Source: Phoronis ovalis
Taxonomy: Eukaryota > Phoronida > Phoronidae
NCBI GenBank assembly: GCA_028565635.1
Contig: JAOXYB010052690.1
Coordinates: 1-11,493 of the forward strand
DNA: 11,493 bases
Direction of reading: 5' to 3'
The translations under genes were made by a program, and so were the position numbers. Positions within the stretch are counted from its first letter, which is position 1, and each line of letters begins with the position of its first letter. Under the pieces are notes generated by a model. The model ran no database searches. It was not told the DNA's origin and was given only the letters and a program-made list of their open reading frames with translations. Shown one piece after another: positions 1 to 8,265 of this stretch.

Positions 1-691
1 ACTGGTTGTTACAAACCTGGTAGTAATCCAAATTATTTGTTTTAAGCAGTGGGTAGCAATCCAAATTTTTGAATTTACTTATGGTAGCAATCCAAAAATA
101 ACTGGTAAAAAGTATGCAATCCAAATCCAAAATTTTTTGGTCCGCCTCACACCCCTACCAAAAAATACCTTGAGTACCCACCCCCCCGGGTGCTGTAGCA
201 ATGCGATTTATTATCCATTCCTTATTATTTTTGACAAACTCAACTAGTTCTGACTGAGTTTTTAGAACAGAACCTAGCTTTGTTAATTATTTATGGTGCT
301 GATATATAATTAAGGGCCTTTTAAATTTCCTGTCACTATGTTGTCTATTTTTGCTACAACGTTACATAACTATAGTCTATACTAGGTCGACCACAACACA
401 TTGGCATTGAGTCGTGTAATTGTATATTATCCTTTCAAAAATCATATTCACTGTTTGTAAGTAGAAAACTTAGCCTAGCTATATAGGCAGCATGTAATGC
501 CTGCATAATTGTTGTAATGAAACAATGACCATGGTTAACTCCTCGGGTTAACCCCTGGGGAGTCCGTGTGTTTCGGATTGAAAAGGATTGCCCCGGGATT
601 GCCACTATACCTACTGGTATATGGTCGAAAATATAAGACTCCCCCAGGTTGTTATATTGCTTACAGACTCTTTTAAATTTTAATCTTACAG
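1..691. other. 5' non-coding stretch, probably fukutin intron
   Basis: I found no exon carrying a start codon and a hydrophobic anchor, so this is probably intron. Short ATG openings at 201 and 338 end within 20 codons. It holds the degenerate repeat at 19-126, a C-run (181-187), the perfect palindrome GGGTTAACCC (545-554), and GGATTG three times at 10-11 base spacing (575-580, 585-590, 596-601). A good donor GTAAGT at 457 has only an open stretch without ATG before it. Confidence 0.6.
19..126. repeat. Degenerate ~31-base tandem repeat around GTAGCAATCCAAAT
   Basis: Four copies of an AATCCAAA core start at 25, 58, 89 and 118, at spacings of 33, 31 and 29 bases. Most have GGTAGCAATCC or GGTAGTAATCC before them. 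The array may continue left of the window. It looks like an old minisatellite or the tail of a dispersed element. Confidence 0.7.
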
Positions 692-748
692 GATGAACTT
701 CATTTTGCTGGCAGTGAACACAAAGAACACGAAATCCATACAGCATTT
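692..748 (+). CDS. FKTN: Fukutin stem exon (19 codons, phase 0-0)
   Basis: An acceptor with a T-rich tract (ending TCTTACAG at 691) and a GTAAGC donor at 749 enclose 57 bases. They read [19 protein letters not shown] and join in phase 0 to QNIKRF of the next exon. This corresponds to the poorly conserved stem just before WRAVKKF in human fukutin. Human also has an intron close to that spot (after codon 55, as I recall). The stem varies between species, so the call rests on splice signals, phase and position. Confidence 0.8.
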
Positions 749-3700
749 GTAAGCTCAATCTAAATTTGTTTTGTTTTCAAGATTATATTTTTGTTAGAAG
801 TAACTTTTGTACCTTCCGACTCTTTAAAAAATATAATGACATCGACAAAGTTAATTTTTGTAGATCCAAAGTATCCTGCATAATAACAGAGTGTAATAGT
901 GCAAGGCGGATCGCTGTTCATTTTATAAAGGCCGTGATATTTGATATTTTAGTTTTACTTACTTTTTTCATTATTATTATGTTAATTACATGAATGGATT
1001 ACTGCCAGGAAAACACACTGAAATTGAAATATGTATTAAAAAAGTTTAGTTTTGTTTTTATTATTATTTCAGCAAAATATTAAAAGATTTCTCAACGTGT
1101 GCAATACTCACAACCTTCGTGTCTTCCTGATTGACCCTATTATTCTGTCTCGCATCGCCAACAGAAACTTTACAAGATCTGAATCAGAGTGCAGGATTTT
1201 ATGTCCAGATAAGAAACTAATAACATTTGGCGTGCAGAGTATTTACTGGAATGATCATGTAAGAAAAAAAAATTCTCTATCTGCTATTTGCATCACAGGT
1301 GATGAACCCAAAGTCTCCCTTAGCACCGTGTTTTGTGAAACTGCACGATTGTGCATTCACAGAACACAGCATTTGGTTTTGTGACTGATAATGTCCACAA
1401 GTGCATGCAAATAGTCTATTACTCTAAAGCAGATGGGTGCCTTAGCTGCAGCAAATGTTTGTTAGAGTATGTATATGTGTTTATTTTATAAATTAAACGA
1501 TAAGTTTCCTGCCTGCACCAAAGATTGCCATCACTAGTGAAAATGTATGGCCAGCATAGAAGGCTTAACTTGTCTGTTTTACGGAATGTTATGAAGTTTA
1601 AACTTATATATAGGAAATTTTATATACCTTCTAAACATGAGTACTATTGTTAAGTTTACATACATGGAGCCCTATTGTTGAACATTTCTGCACAAACCAG
1701 AAAATTTGAACATATCACCTGTAAATGTTTTATGTGCTGACATAACCCTAGTCCTGGATGCTTGATCTACCTATGATGACAGAAAACTCCCACCCTGTCA
1801 TGTCTTACCCATGACCATACTACGGCAACTTTGGTCAGTTTGAGATCATGGCAAAGTCCATGAACACATGACAAAGCATAGAACTTAAAATGACTACAAT
1901 ATACAATAAATATGAGGTAACTACAATATACAATAAATATGAGGTAACTACACATTATGCTGATTTTCGTGTTGGCTTTTGTAGGACATAATTATGAAGA
2001 AATTTCAAGACAACCATTTCCAATATATGACTTTCCATGAATTTGACCCTCGCCTTCAGAGCATTGATAAGTCTTATAAAATCAGTATACCAACACATTA
2101 TTTTTTTGAATATCATAAACATGTTATACATCTGGTTGTGTTTTATGAGAGGAGTCAAAAGTTTTTATGGCATGGTGCAATAACGTTTAATACAACACAA
2201 AAAAGATGGCTGCAAATACGAGGCATTGGGTATAATGGTGCTTATCTCAAGTATGGTGCTCATGCAGGTGCTTATGATAGGTAAATCAAGTTATGATTAC
2301 ATGCAGTAGGTTTTTAAAAAAAAATTTAAGTTTAATAGTAAGGCTTTTTTTTTTTATTATTAGCGATAAAAAAAAGGAAAAAATTTAATAACCTTTTTTT
2401 GGAATGGGTCGCACCTGTTAAACAAGATTTTTTTTTTTTTAAAAGGAAAAGACCAAAATTTGATTTGGCTACACCTTTTAAGATGTATGAGATGTACCCT
2501 ACTGGTTTATATGCAATGATGAAGATTTTTATTTTCAGAGTAGAACCTGTTGCTGTTGAAATAGATGGATTACATATGTATGCTCCCAGGTGATTAATTA
2601 CTCACTACGAACATATTTCATCTTTTCTAAATGCTTTGAGATTTAGACTAAATATGTACTTGAAACTCTCTGCACAAATCATTCTGTGTAACCAACTCCA
2701 CCTGTATCACTGGGTGCATGTCTGCTTGATTTTCTGATTATCTATTGTTGTACAGCACTTTGAGTATGCATTCTTACAGGATTTCATGGGTGTGCTAACT
2801 TCAAAATTTAGAAATCATTTTGTATATATCCAGGTGTTTGCAGATCATGATGAGTTAAAAATGAAGTTTCCTTTTAAAACTATTCCAAGGAGTGATTTAA
2901 AAAAGCAGCAGAAATAGACATTTCCTCAGACACTATATTTTAAATATGCAGTTTGGAACTGGAAAAAAATGTAATATTACTTTTGCAGATATCCATCCCA
3001 GTTTCTAGAACAGATTTCTCAATCCAGGTTTACTGAATGTAATTTTACACGTGCCAAAATGTTTAAAGAACAGTTTCCTGAATCCCTTTCAGAAGAAAAC
3101 CTACTGTTTAAGAGAAAAGCTAAGAAATTACTGTTAGATGGAAAGAAATTGTTGGATGCTTTAGGTATGTTGCACTTATGCTTATGATGTCATTGTGAAA
3201 AAGTGTTTTAAACTATATTATAACTTCTTCTGCTGTTGATTTTCAATATATATGTTACAATTCTTATAAAAGGTAAATTTGAGTGTCAAAACTAGATTTA
3301 ATTGCAGTTGTTGTACTGAGTTCAACTGAATCTTTAACACATTTAAACCTTTTATTTCTAATGCCAAGCATCATCTCAGGATATTTACTTTGCATTCTTA
3401 ATATTAAACAGAAATGTAGCAACGTCTTCAGATAACCAACATGACTTTTCATGTAATTGAAAACGCAATCTTTATATTTCAGGTGTTCAGTTTTGGTTAA
3501 GTAGTGGTACATGTCTTGGATGGTTTAGGCAGTGTGATATAATTTCCTATAGCAAAGACGTGGATTTTGGCATATGGATAAAAGATTACAACCCAGATAT
3601 CATTTCAACATTTACAGCAAATGACATGCCTTTAAAGCATCTGTTTGGAAAGGTATTTTTAGTGCTTTTTTGCGAAAGTCTTACATCTTGCTAGCAATAT

Positions 3701-4850
3701 TTTAATCATGTAAGAATGACTTATGCATTTTATTATGAACAATTGTTAATGTTATTGTTTGGCTTTACTCAAACATGTGGAATCTACAACACATTATAAT
3801 TACTGACTTGTGTGGACACTAGACATAACTTTCAAAAAAATATTACAAAACTGTATGAGCACAAAAATCATAAAAATGTTTTAAAAGTAATATCTGGCTG
3901 CAGTCAGTGTAGCCGGAATCATGTCAAATGTTATTCCATAAAATTTTGGTCAATATACACTGTCAGCTAACTTGAAAATGTTTATCAAATTGTTAAAGGT
4001 ATCAGATAGTTACGAGCTTTCATTTACATCTGAAGATATCAAGTTAGACATGTTCTTCTTTTATGAAGAAAAAGATCACATGTGGAATGGTGGCACACAA
4101 TATGATACAGGAAAGAAGTTTAAGTAAGATTTTTGGTATTTTCAAAACTCCACAGAAGTGTAGGGCATATAGCTAGTCAATCTGGCAGGCCATAACATTC
4201 TCTTTTGTACGTGATATCATACAGGAAATCAACTGAATTTCATATAGGCATATTTTTTGGCCCAAGAATGAAGCGAGGGAAACATTCCTTTCGATGTCAG
4301 AAGCACAAATTTGCAGTTATGTAAAATGTTGTTAAGGAAGTCATTACATATGATATAGAATAAACTATAACATGTTTCTTCTACTTGCTAAGCAGTAATG
4401 TGCTAAAACCATACCCAGTTAGAAGCACCTAAGTCTGAAGTGAATACTCTGTCATAAGCAGTGACCCTAAAAAACCGCATCCCATTACTTTGCACATATT
4501 TGTCCATTGGATGTAAGCTCATTAGATGGCAACAGATGTCCCTGTAATATCCCCTGGTGGCCATATATGGAAACTGTAATTATTGTAAGTCTTAGAATGA
4601 TTTTATCCTAATTCTACAACCCTTTTTTTTCAGATATTATTTTCCGAAATTCAATTTGTGCTGGACCGAGTTCTTAGGAGTAAATGTTAGAGTACCATGT
4701 GAGACTGAAGCGTACATTGAAGCAAATTATGGTCCAGACTGGGCTATACCTGTGGCATCCTGGGACTGGAAGAGAAGCCCACCAAATGTTAGATATAATG
4801 GGCAATGGGTAGAAAGGGAGTGGCAGAATGTAATACAAGTTTATGAGTAG
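692..4850 (+). CDS. FKTN: Fukutin orthologue, ribitol-5-phosphate transferase; 8 exons, N-terminal exon missing
   Basis: Join 692-748, 1073-1258, 1985-2280, 2539-2589, 2989-3164, 3483-3652, 3999-4123, 4634-4850: 1278 bases, 425 codons plus TAG. All seven introns are GT-AG and phases run 0,0,2,2,1,0,2 without a clash. Visible motifs are VFLIDP (residues ~25-30), [27 protein letters not shown] (the DxD motif of the LicD-type nucleotidyltransferase fold, Asp 281 and 283), [21 protein letters not shown] and [10 protein letters not shown] near the end. These match human fukutin closely. With a constant offset of 36 the DxD falls at human Asp317. Known role (family knowledge): a Golgi type II membrane enzyme that adds the first ribitol-5-phosphate from CDP-ribitol to the core M3 glycan of alpha-dystroglycan, acting before FKRP. 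Human fukutin has 461 residues. The missing ~36 hold the cytoplasmic tail and signal anchor, probably in an exon left of the window. No frameshift or lost catalytic residue is seen, so the gene looks intact. Confidence 0.96.
1073..1258 (+). CDS. FKTN: Fukutin exon with the VFLIDP block (62 codons, phase 0-0)
   Basis: The acceptor is TTATTATTATTTCAG and the donor is GTAAGA at 1259. The translation includes [12 protein letters not shown] against human NVPVFLIDPLIL, and [16 protein letters not shown] against CKFFCVPRDFTAFALQ. It ends at YWNDH, matching human HLWKNE. The open frame runs past the donor to 1384, but similarity stops at the donor, so that extension is intron. Confidence 0.95.
1893..1952. 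repeat. Perfect 27-base tandem duplication in a fukutin intron
   Basis: The 27-base unit at 1893-1919, starting ACTACAATATAC and ending ATGAGGTA, is repeated exactly at 1920-1946. The first six bases of a third copy follow at 1947-1952. The array ends about 32 bases before the acceptor at 1983-1984, inside the region where the branch point should lie. The exact identity of the copies points to a recent slippage event. Confidence 0.95.
1985..2280 (+). CDS. FKTN: Fukutin exon with HLVVFYERS and WHG motifs (phase 0-2)
   Basis: The acceptor is TGTTGGCTTTTGTAG and the donor is AG|GTAAAT at 2281. It encodes FDPRLQSID (human KDPRLDGID), [12 protein letters not shown] (human HAIHLVVFHERS), FLWHG and GAYDR (human GAFDR). 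The exon ends two bases into the Arg codon. Human FKTN has an intron at the same place, between c.647 and c.648 inside codon Arg216, known to me from the names of published deep-intronic variants. The start is the splice acceptor, not the in-frame ATG at 1994. Confidence 0.96.
2539..2589 (+). CDS. FKTN: Fukutin 51-base mini-exon (phase 2-2)
   Basis: The acceptor is TTTTTATTTTCAG and the donor is AG|GTGATT. The AG left by the previous exon plus A gives Arg, followed by [16 protein letters not shown], which aligns with human PELQQVTVDGLEVLIP. The exon starts and ends in phase 2 and is a multiple of three, so skipping it would keep the frame. Confidence 0.93.
2989..3164 (+). CDS. FKTN: Fukutin exon with [12 protein letters not shown] block (phase 2-1)
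   Basis: The acceptor is ATTACTTTTGCAG and the donor is GTATGT at 3165. The translation contains [15 protein letters not shown] (human HSRFIECRYKEARAF), then a lysine- and leucine-rich helix ending LLDALG that matches human LNKLG. The Gly codon is split one base in and is completed by the next exon. Confidence 0.95.
3483..3652 (+). CDS. FKTN: Fukutin catalytic exon with the DxD motif (phase 1-0)
   Basis: It follows acceptor TATATTTCAG and precedes donor GTATTT at 3653. It encodes [20 protein letters not shown], then [15 protein letters not shown] and PLKHLFGK. The DxD aspartates are encoded at 3557-3559 and 3563-3565. In this fold they are expected to coordinate the metal that binds the CDP-ribitol diphosphate. 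Human reads YSKDVDLGIFIQDY and PLKHKFGK. Confidence 0.97.
3999..4123 (+). CDS. FKTN: Fukutin exon with [16 protein letters not shown] (phase 0-2)
   Basis: It starts after a weak acceptor (AATTGTTAAAG, a poor pyrimidine tract) and ends at AA|GTAAGA. It encodes [20 protein letters not shown] then [16 protein letters not shown], nearly identical to human in the second half. The frame and the match to human VEDSLELSF fix the start at VSDSYELSF despite the weak acceptor. Confidence 0.95.
4634..4850 (+). CDS. FKTN: Fukutin terminal coding exon with [10 protein letters not shown] and stop
   Basis: The acceptor is CCTTTTTTTTCAG. The frame reads [43 protein letters not shown] (4761-4790) and WQNVIQVYE, then TAG at 4848-4850. 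Human ends WDEVIQLY, so the stop is at the conserved place with one extra Glu. Confidence 0.97.
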
Positions 4851-4966
4851 ATGTTATCCATTTTGAGAGTTTCAGTTAAGAGTGAAAAAACAAATCAAGT
4901 CCATGAATTAAGAAACTTGCTATTGGGTGTGTTAGCTTACTACGAGTTTGTCAATCTATTAAGCTC

Positions 4967-5009
4967 AATAAAAAAAAATCTGTTTACATATGTTAATCGG
5001 TTGAATAAA
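4967..5009 (+). terminator. Fukutin polyadenylation signals (two AATAAA hexamers)
   Basis: Canonical AATAAA occurs at 4967-4972 and 5004-5009, 117 to 154 bases after the stop. A GT-rich stretch around 5057-5068 could be the downstream element. Further AATAAA copies at 5234-5239 and 5289-5294 could give a longer 3' end. The site actually used cannot be told from sequence. Confidence 0.6.
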
Positions 5010-5039
5010 GCACTCCAATTCACTTCTGCTATTGATTAG

Positions 5040-5701
5040 GTAGCATAAATTTATCATTTGGGTGTATTTAGATTAATTTTTTACTGTGAACATTTACATG
5101 GATTTCCATAAATACGCAAGGAATTGATTCATGTTCTGAAAAAAAACTGTAAAAAAACACTAAAATAAGCCCTGAATCATTAACAATATCTAAATACATC
5201 CGAGTTTGCTAAAGAGAGCTTGTTTGGTTTTCAAATAAATCCTAGAGCATATCTTGGTTTTCAAAATGTAAAAAAGTTGAGTTGCAATAATAAATTCTTT
5301 GGGGAGTGCACTATTAATATCCCAAAAAGTTATATTTACATTCAATTTGATTTTTGCTGAACTGTTTTGTGTAGGTTTTGAAGAACATGAGGCTTTTAGC
5401 TAGAGTAGACTGAAATATGGAATTGGAAAAATTATAATAGATTTTTTTGTCAAACTTAACAAGTCAAAATTTCATAAGTGTGTTATTGTTCTTGCAAAGG
5501 TTCTTTTCTACTCACTCACCAGTTTCAACAATCATGTGCACGCTTCCTGTTTACAGTATGTTGAGCATAATATAACAACACACTGATCGATTACATGATA
5601 TAACAACTAGGAAATACTGATTGCACCAAATCAAGGGACCACATGGTGGCACAACCAACTTCCGGTTTACATTAAAAGAGAGCACAAAGACATTTTCTTT
5701 T
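5040..5701. other. 3' flank of fukutin, no gene seen
   Basis: This is AT-rich sequence with two extra AATAAA hexamers. I see no convincing open frame, splice pair or RNA gene on either strand. The right end (about 5640-5690) contains TGGTGGCACAACC and may be an outlying, more decayed part of the repeat that follows. Confidence 0.5.
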
Positions 5702-5961
5702 ATAACTGGGAAAGTACTGGACTGATTTCAAAAGAAACTTAGATACAATTGTTTGCTTGGTTCTGGAAATGAATATTTGAAATGAAAAAGCTGGTGGCCA
5801 TATTGGATTCAGAATGGTTGCCATGTGAATATATATTCTTTGATAACTTGGAAAGTCACACTGGACCAATTTCAACAAAGCTTAATGTATTTTAAAGATG
5901 TTTTCTAGGTTCGGGAGAGGAAAATTTGGTGTCCATATTGAATCCAAAATGGTTGCTATGT
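5702..5961. repeat. Two diverged ~140-base repeat copies (CCATATTGGATTC family)
   Basis: Copy 1 starts ATAACTGGGAAAGT at 5702 and copy 2 starts ATAACTTGGAAAGT at about 5843. Each continues with CTGGACTGATTTCA or CTGGACCAATTTCA. Each ends with a 35-base block, TGGTGGCCATATTGG...ATGT at 5792-5826 and 5927-5961, that agrees at 30 of 35 positions. The offset falls from 141 to 135 bases between the ends, so indels have built up. Short peptides read from both strands here are shadows of the repeat. Similar CCATATTGGATTC motifs occur in dispersed repeats of many invertebrate genomes, so this is probably a transposon-derived repeat. Confidence 0.75.
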
Positions 5962-6863
5962 CTAACATTGTGTTGAGAGCCATATACTTGGTATCACCAT
6001 GCGACATTACACAATCTAGTTTTAATTTAATTTCTAGTAATTTTAGACATTATAATTTACTTTTGTCGCTTTTCTGTACTTTTCTTCATGTATAAAATTT
6101 ACGTTTTTTATTTTTACAGAATTTCTTTTATCTTTTCAATGCTAGTCACACATGCATTTTACATTTCATCATCCTGTTATTAAACAATATGCAGATCCCC
6201 TGCCCCTGCTTACCATATATTTATTCATTTTCAAGGGCTCAATGAAATGAAATTACTTTTCTATATTTTATGTAGTTGTGTTTAAGCCATTCAAGGTTGC
6301 GTGTTCTTGTTTGGTTTTATATTTAGTTATATATTGTACTAAAGATGTCTATGAAGCCATTTGCTATATTGAATTATTCCAATTCAGTAGCAATTATATC
6401 CCTAGTATATGTTACACAGTACTTATCAACTAATTTTATTTTAAAATCTTTGCATCCTGCATGCATGGAAGTATGTGTTTCAGTTGTTTCTTAGAACAAG
6501 CAAATAACTATTGTCTTGCACAACATAACTTACAATTTCATTTTATGATCTTCAGTAAGGGCCAAAAGCCGGGTTTTGATATTCTGGAGGGTATATTATT
6601 ATTGACATGAGTGGAGGGCAATTGTTAAGCTTCTTATCATGTGACATGATATGATTAGTGATTAGATAAGTGGATATTTGTTGTAAATGGTATCTGTTGC
6701 TGCTGAATTATCTTTGTGTAACTAAAATATCCCAGTAAAATGCAAACACAATATATATCATTTTTTAGATAGATATTATTTTATTTTTAAAAATAAAGAA
6801 TTTAAATATATATAACAAGCTAAAAATTCGATATAATATTTTTTTTACATATTACATTTACAG
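5962..6863. other. AT-rich non-coding stretch
   Basis: No gene is supported. It contains a perfect 16-base palindrome TTATTTTTAAAAATAA at 6781-6796 and a run of ATAT steps before 6840. A 35-base segment at 6556-6590, less AT-rich than its surroundings, sits between an AG and a GTATAT donor and could be a small exon. That is too little to call. Confidence 0.4.
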
Positions 6864-7046
6864 AACAATGTTTCTGACATTTGCAGCCAAACAATTACAA
6901 GTTTACTGGCTGCTGTACCAAGGCTGTTTAATGTTAATACCGCCAGGGAGGCAAGATCTGCAGATAAAATGCTCGGGAAAAAATTCAATATCGAGCTATA
7001 CGCTTCTTTTTGGGGATATGCAGATTTGGTTCAGTTGATGCTATAA
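6864..7046 (+). CDS. Exon-like segment, possible terminal exon of an unknown gene
   Basis: After the acceptor-like TACATTTACAG the frame is open for 60 codons, reads NNVSDICSQTITSLLAAVPR and later LGKKFNIELYASFWGYADL, and stops with TAA at 7044-7046. AATAAA follows at 7134-7139, as expected of a last exon. GC content is clearly above the flanks. A second frame (ATG at 6868, TGA at 7036) is open over nearly the same bases, so openness alone cannot settle the frame. I do not recognise the peptide. It could be the last exon of an unseen gene, a remnant of a mobile element, a non-coding RNA exon, or chance. Confidence 0.3.
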   Translation, partial: NNVSDICSQTITSLLAAVPRLFNVNTAREARSADKMLGKKFNIELYASFWGYADLVQLML

Positions 7047-7133
7047 CATGCAGTATGGGTTTGGAGTACAGTAGCACAAGATGTTATTTAAATATATTGC
7101 GTCTGTGGAATGGACTGAATTGTCACACGGTCA

Positions 7134-7139
7134 AATAAA
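7134..7139 (+). terminator. AATAAA polyadenylation-like signal after the exon-like segment
   Basis: A canonical AATAAA lies 88 bases after the TAA of the open frame at 6864-7046. It supports, but does not prove, a transcript end here. AATAAA is common by chance in DNA this AT-rich. Confidence 0.3.
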
Positions 7140-8265
7140 ATTAATATATATTGAATTTCAATTAATTGCTTAGACAATTTTGTAAGTGTGCTATCAATGA
7201 TTGCTATAAATATAACGTGCCTGGGTAACGTGTGGTAATTGTATTAGTAATTAGGAAGAAAATTAAAAAGCCAATACGGAATTTTAAACACTTTATCGCT
7301 AGGTGGATACCAATCGTTCCATGCAGAAGAACCTGCAGAGAATTAAGTGTTAAGTTAATAACATAAGAAAAGCTATAATTGCTGATCCTTATTGGTAAAT
7401 AAAAATAGCGTGAATTTCTGTTAAGTTTCTCGTTTAATCGTACTAATTCTTTAAAATATGTTTTGGCTGTAGTGTAATTTTACCCTCATCACTTGTTGGC
7501 GCCATCTTTTAAAATACAGTGGCAAGTTCCGTTAAGAGAATCTTCATGAGCATGGTTCATATAAATTCATCCAACAAACAGCTACAAATTTGCAGTTTCT
7601 TTCCAAGGACAGACATTAGCAAACTTCTATCTAAAGCTCTCGAAGCACCATAATTTTATTTACGTGGTGGACAATCCCGGTGGACAATGTCCCTTATTAT
7701 CGCTTATAATAAGTTATAGAAGTTATAAATACAAGTTACATTAATATGAAAGAAACGAAACCTCAAGGCGAGTTCAGATATATATATACTTGTATTGCCT
7801 TCCCAATTGCTTGGCTATTGCGCATAAAATCACGTGTTCGTATTTAACATCGCGACTTTAGAACGACGATCCACGAGTGCTGCTGTTGCACTTGCAGCAA
7901 AACATGATATTTGTCATATATGTTTAGCTTGCTGAGTTTATTTGACTCTCAAAAAATTAGTACTTATTTTGTTCTTTTATTTTATATGTGCAGCAGAAAA
8001 AGCATGGAAGCAATTTGAAAATGTTATGGCAACAAAGTATGCAAATTTGAAAATAGGTTTTTGTGCAATCAATGTTTATTTCTAAAATTGGCTGCCAACA
8101 CCAAAATATAATTATTGATCAGACCAGTTTTTGATTGAAATGGTTATGCTAATGCCATAATGGCACATCTGTATGTCTAATTTGGTTAATTTAAATTATA
8201 CTTGAGTCAGAAAAAATGCACAAAAGTGATTTGAAAATTTGTCAGTTCAATCACCTTTTCACCTT
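7140..8265. other. Non-coding stretch with promoter-like and exon-like traces
   Basis: No gene is supported. Part of it (about 7490-7900) has more CpG steps, an E-box CACGTG near 7831, a TATAAATA at 7724-7731 and GGTGGACAAT repeated at 7666-7675 and 7679-7688. A segment at 7994-8036 lies between a pyrimidine-rich acceptor ending GTGCAG and a GTATGC donor, and reads EKAWKQFENVMAT in one frame. Its product is unknown. Confidence 0.4.

Noticed and set aside
435-758. A 107-codon open frame on the - strand
   Set aside because: It overlaps the fukutin stem exon on the other strand and has no recognisable motif. Its openness is explained by the GC-richer, repeat-bearing stretch at 530-620.
766-993. 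A + strand open frame ending in a hydrophobic run, considered as the missing fukutin membrane anchor
   Set aside because: It lies after the stem exon, inside an intron, has no ATG in a useful place and no donor at its end. It cannot precede the stem exon.
1767-1955. A - strand peptide with a repeated YLIFIVYCS motif
   Set aside because: The motif is only the translation of the 27-base intron duplication.
2399-2538. An open frame running in frame into the 51-base fukutin exon
   Set aside because: It is low-complexity intron (poly-T, poly-A) with no similarity to fukutin. The acceptor at 2537-2538 explains the exon start.
7558-7740. A 57-codon open stretch reading SFQGQTLANFYLKLS and VVDNPGGQCPLL
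   Set aside because: There is no supporting acceptor-donor pair in that frame and it overlaps direct repeats. Chance openness is likely.
8100-8200. A search for the Helitron HUH motif upstream of KGFPK
   Set aside because: Only vague fragments such as MLMP...H appear. No credible His-hydrophobic-His motif could be read in any frame.
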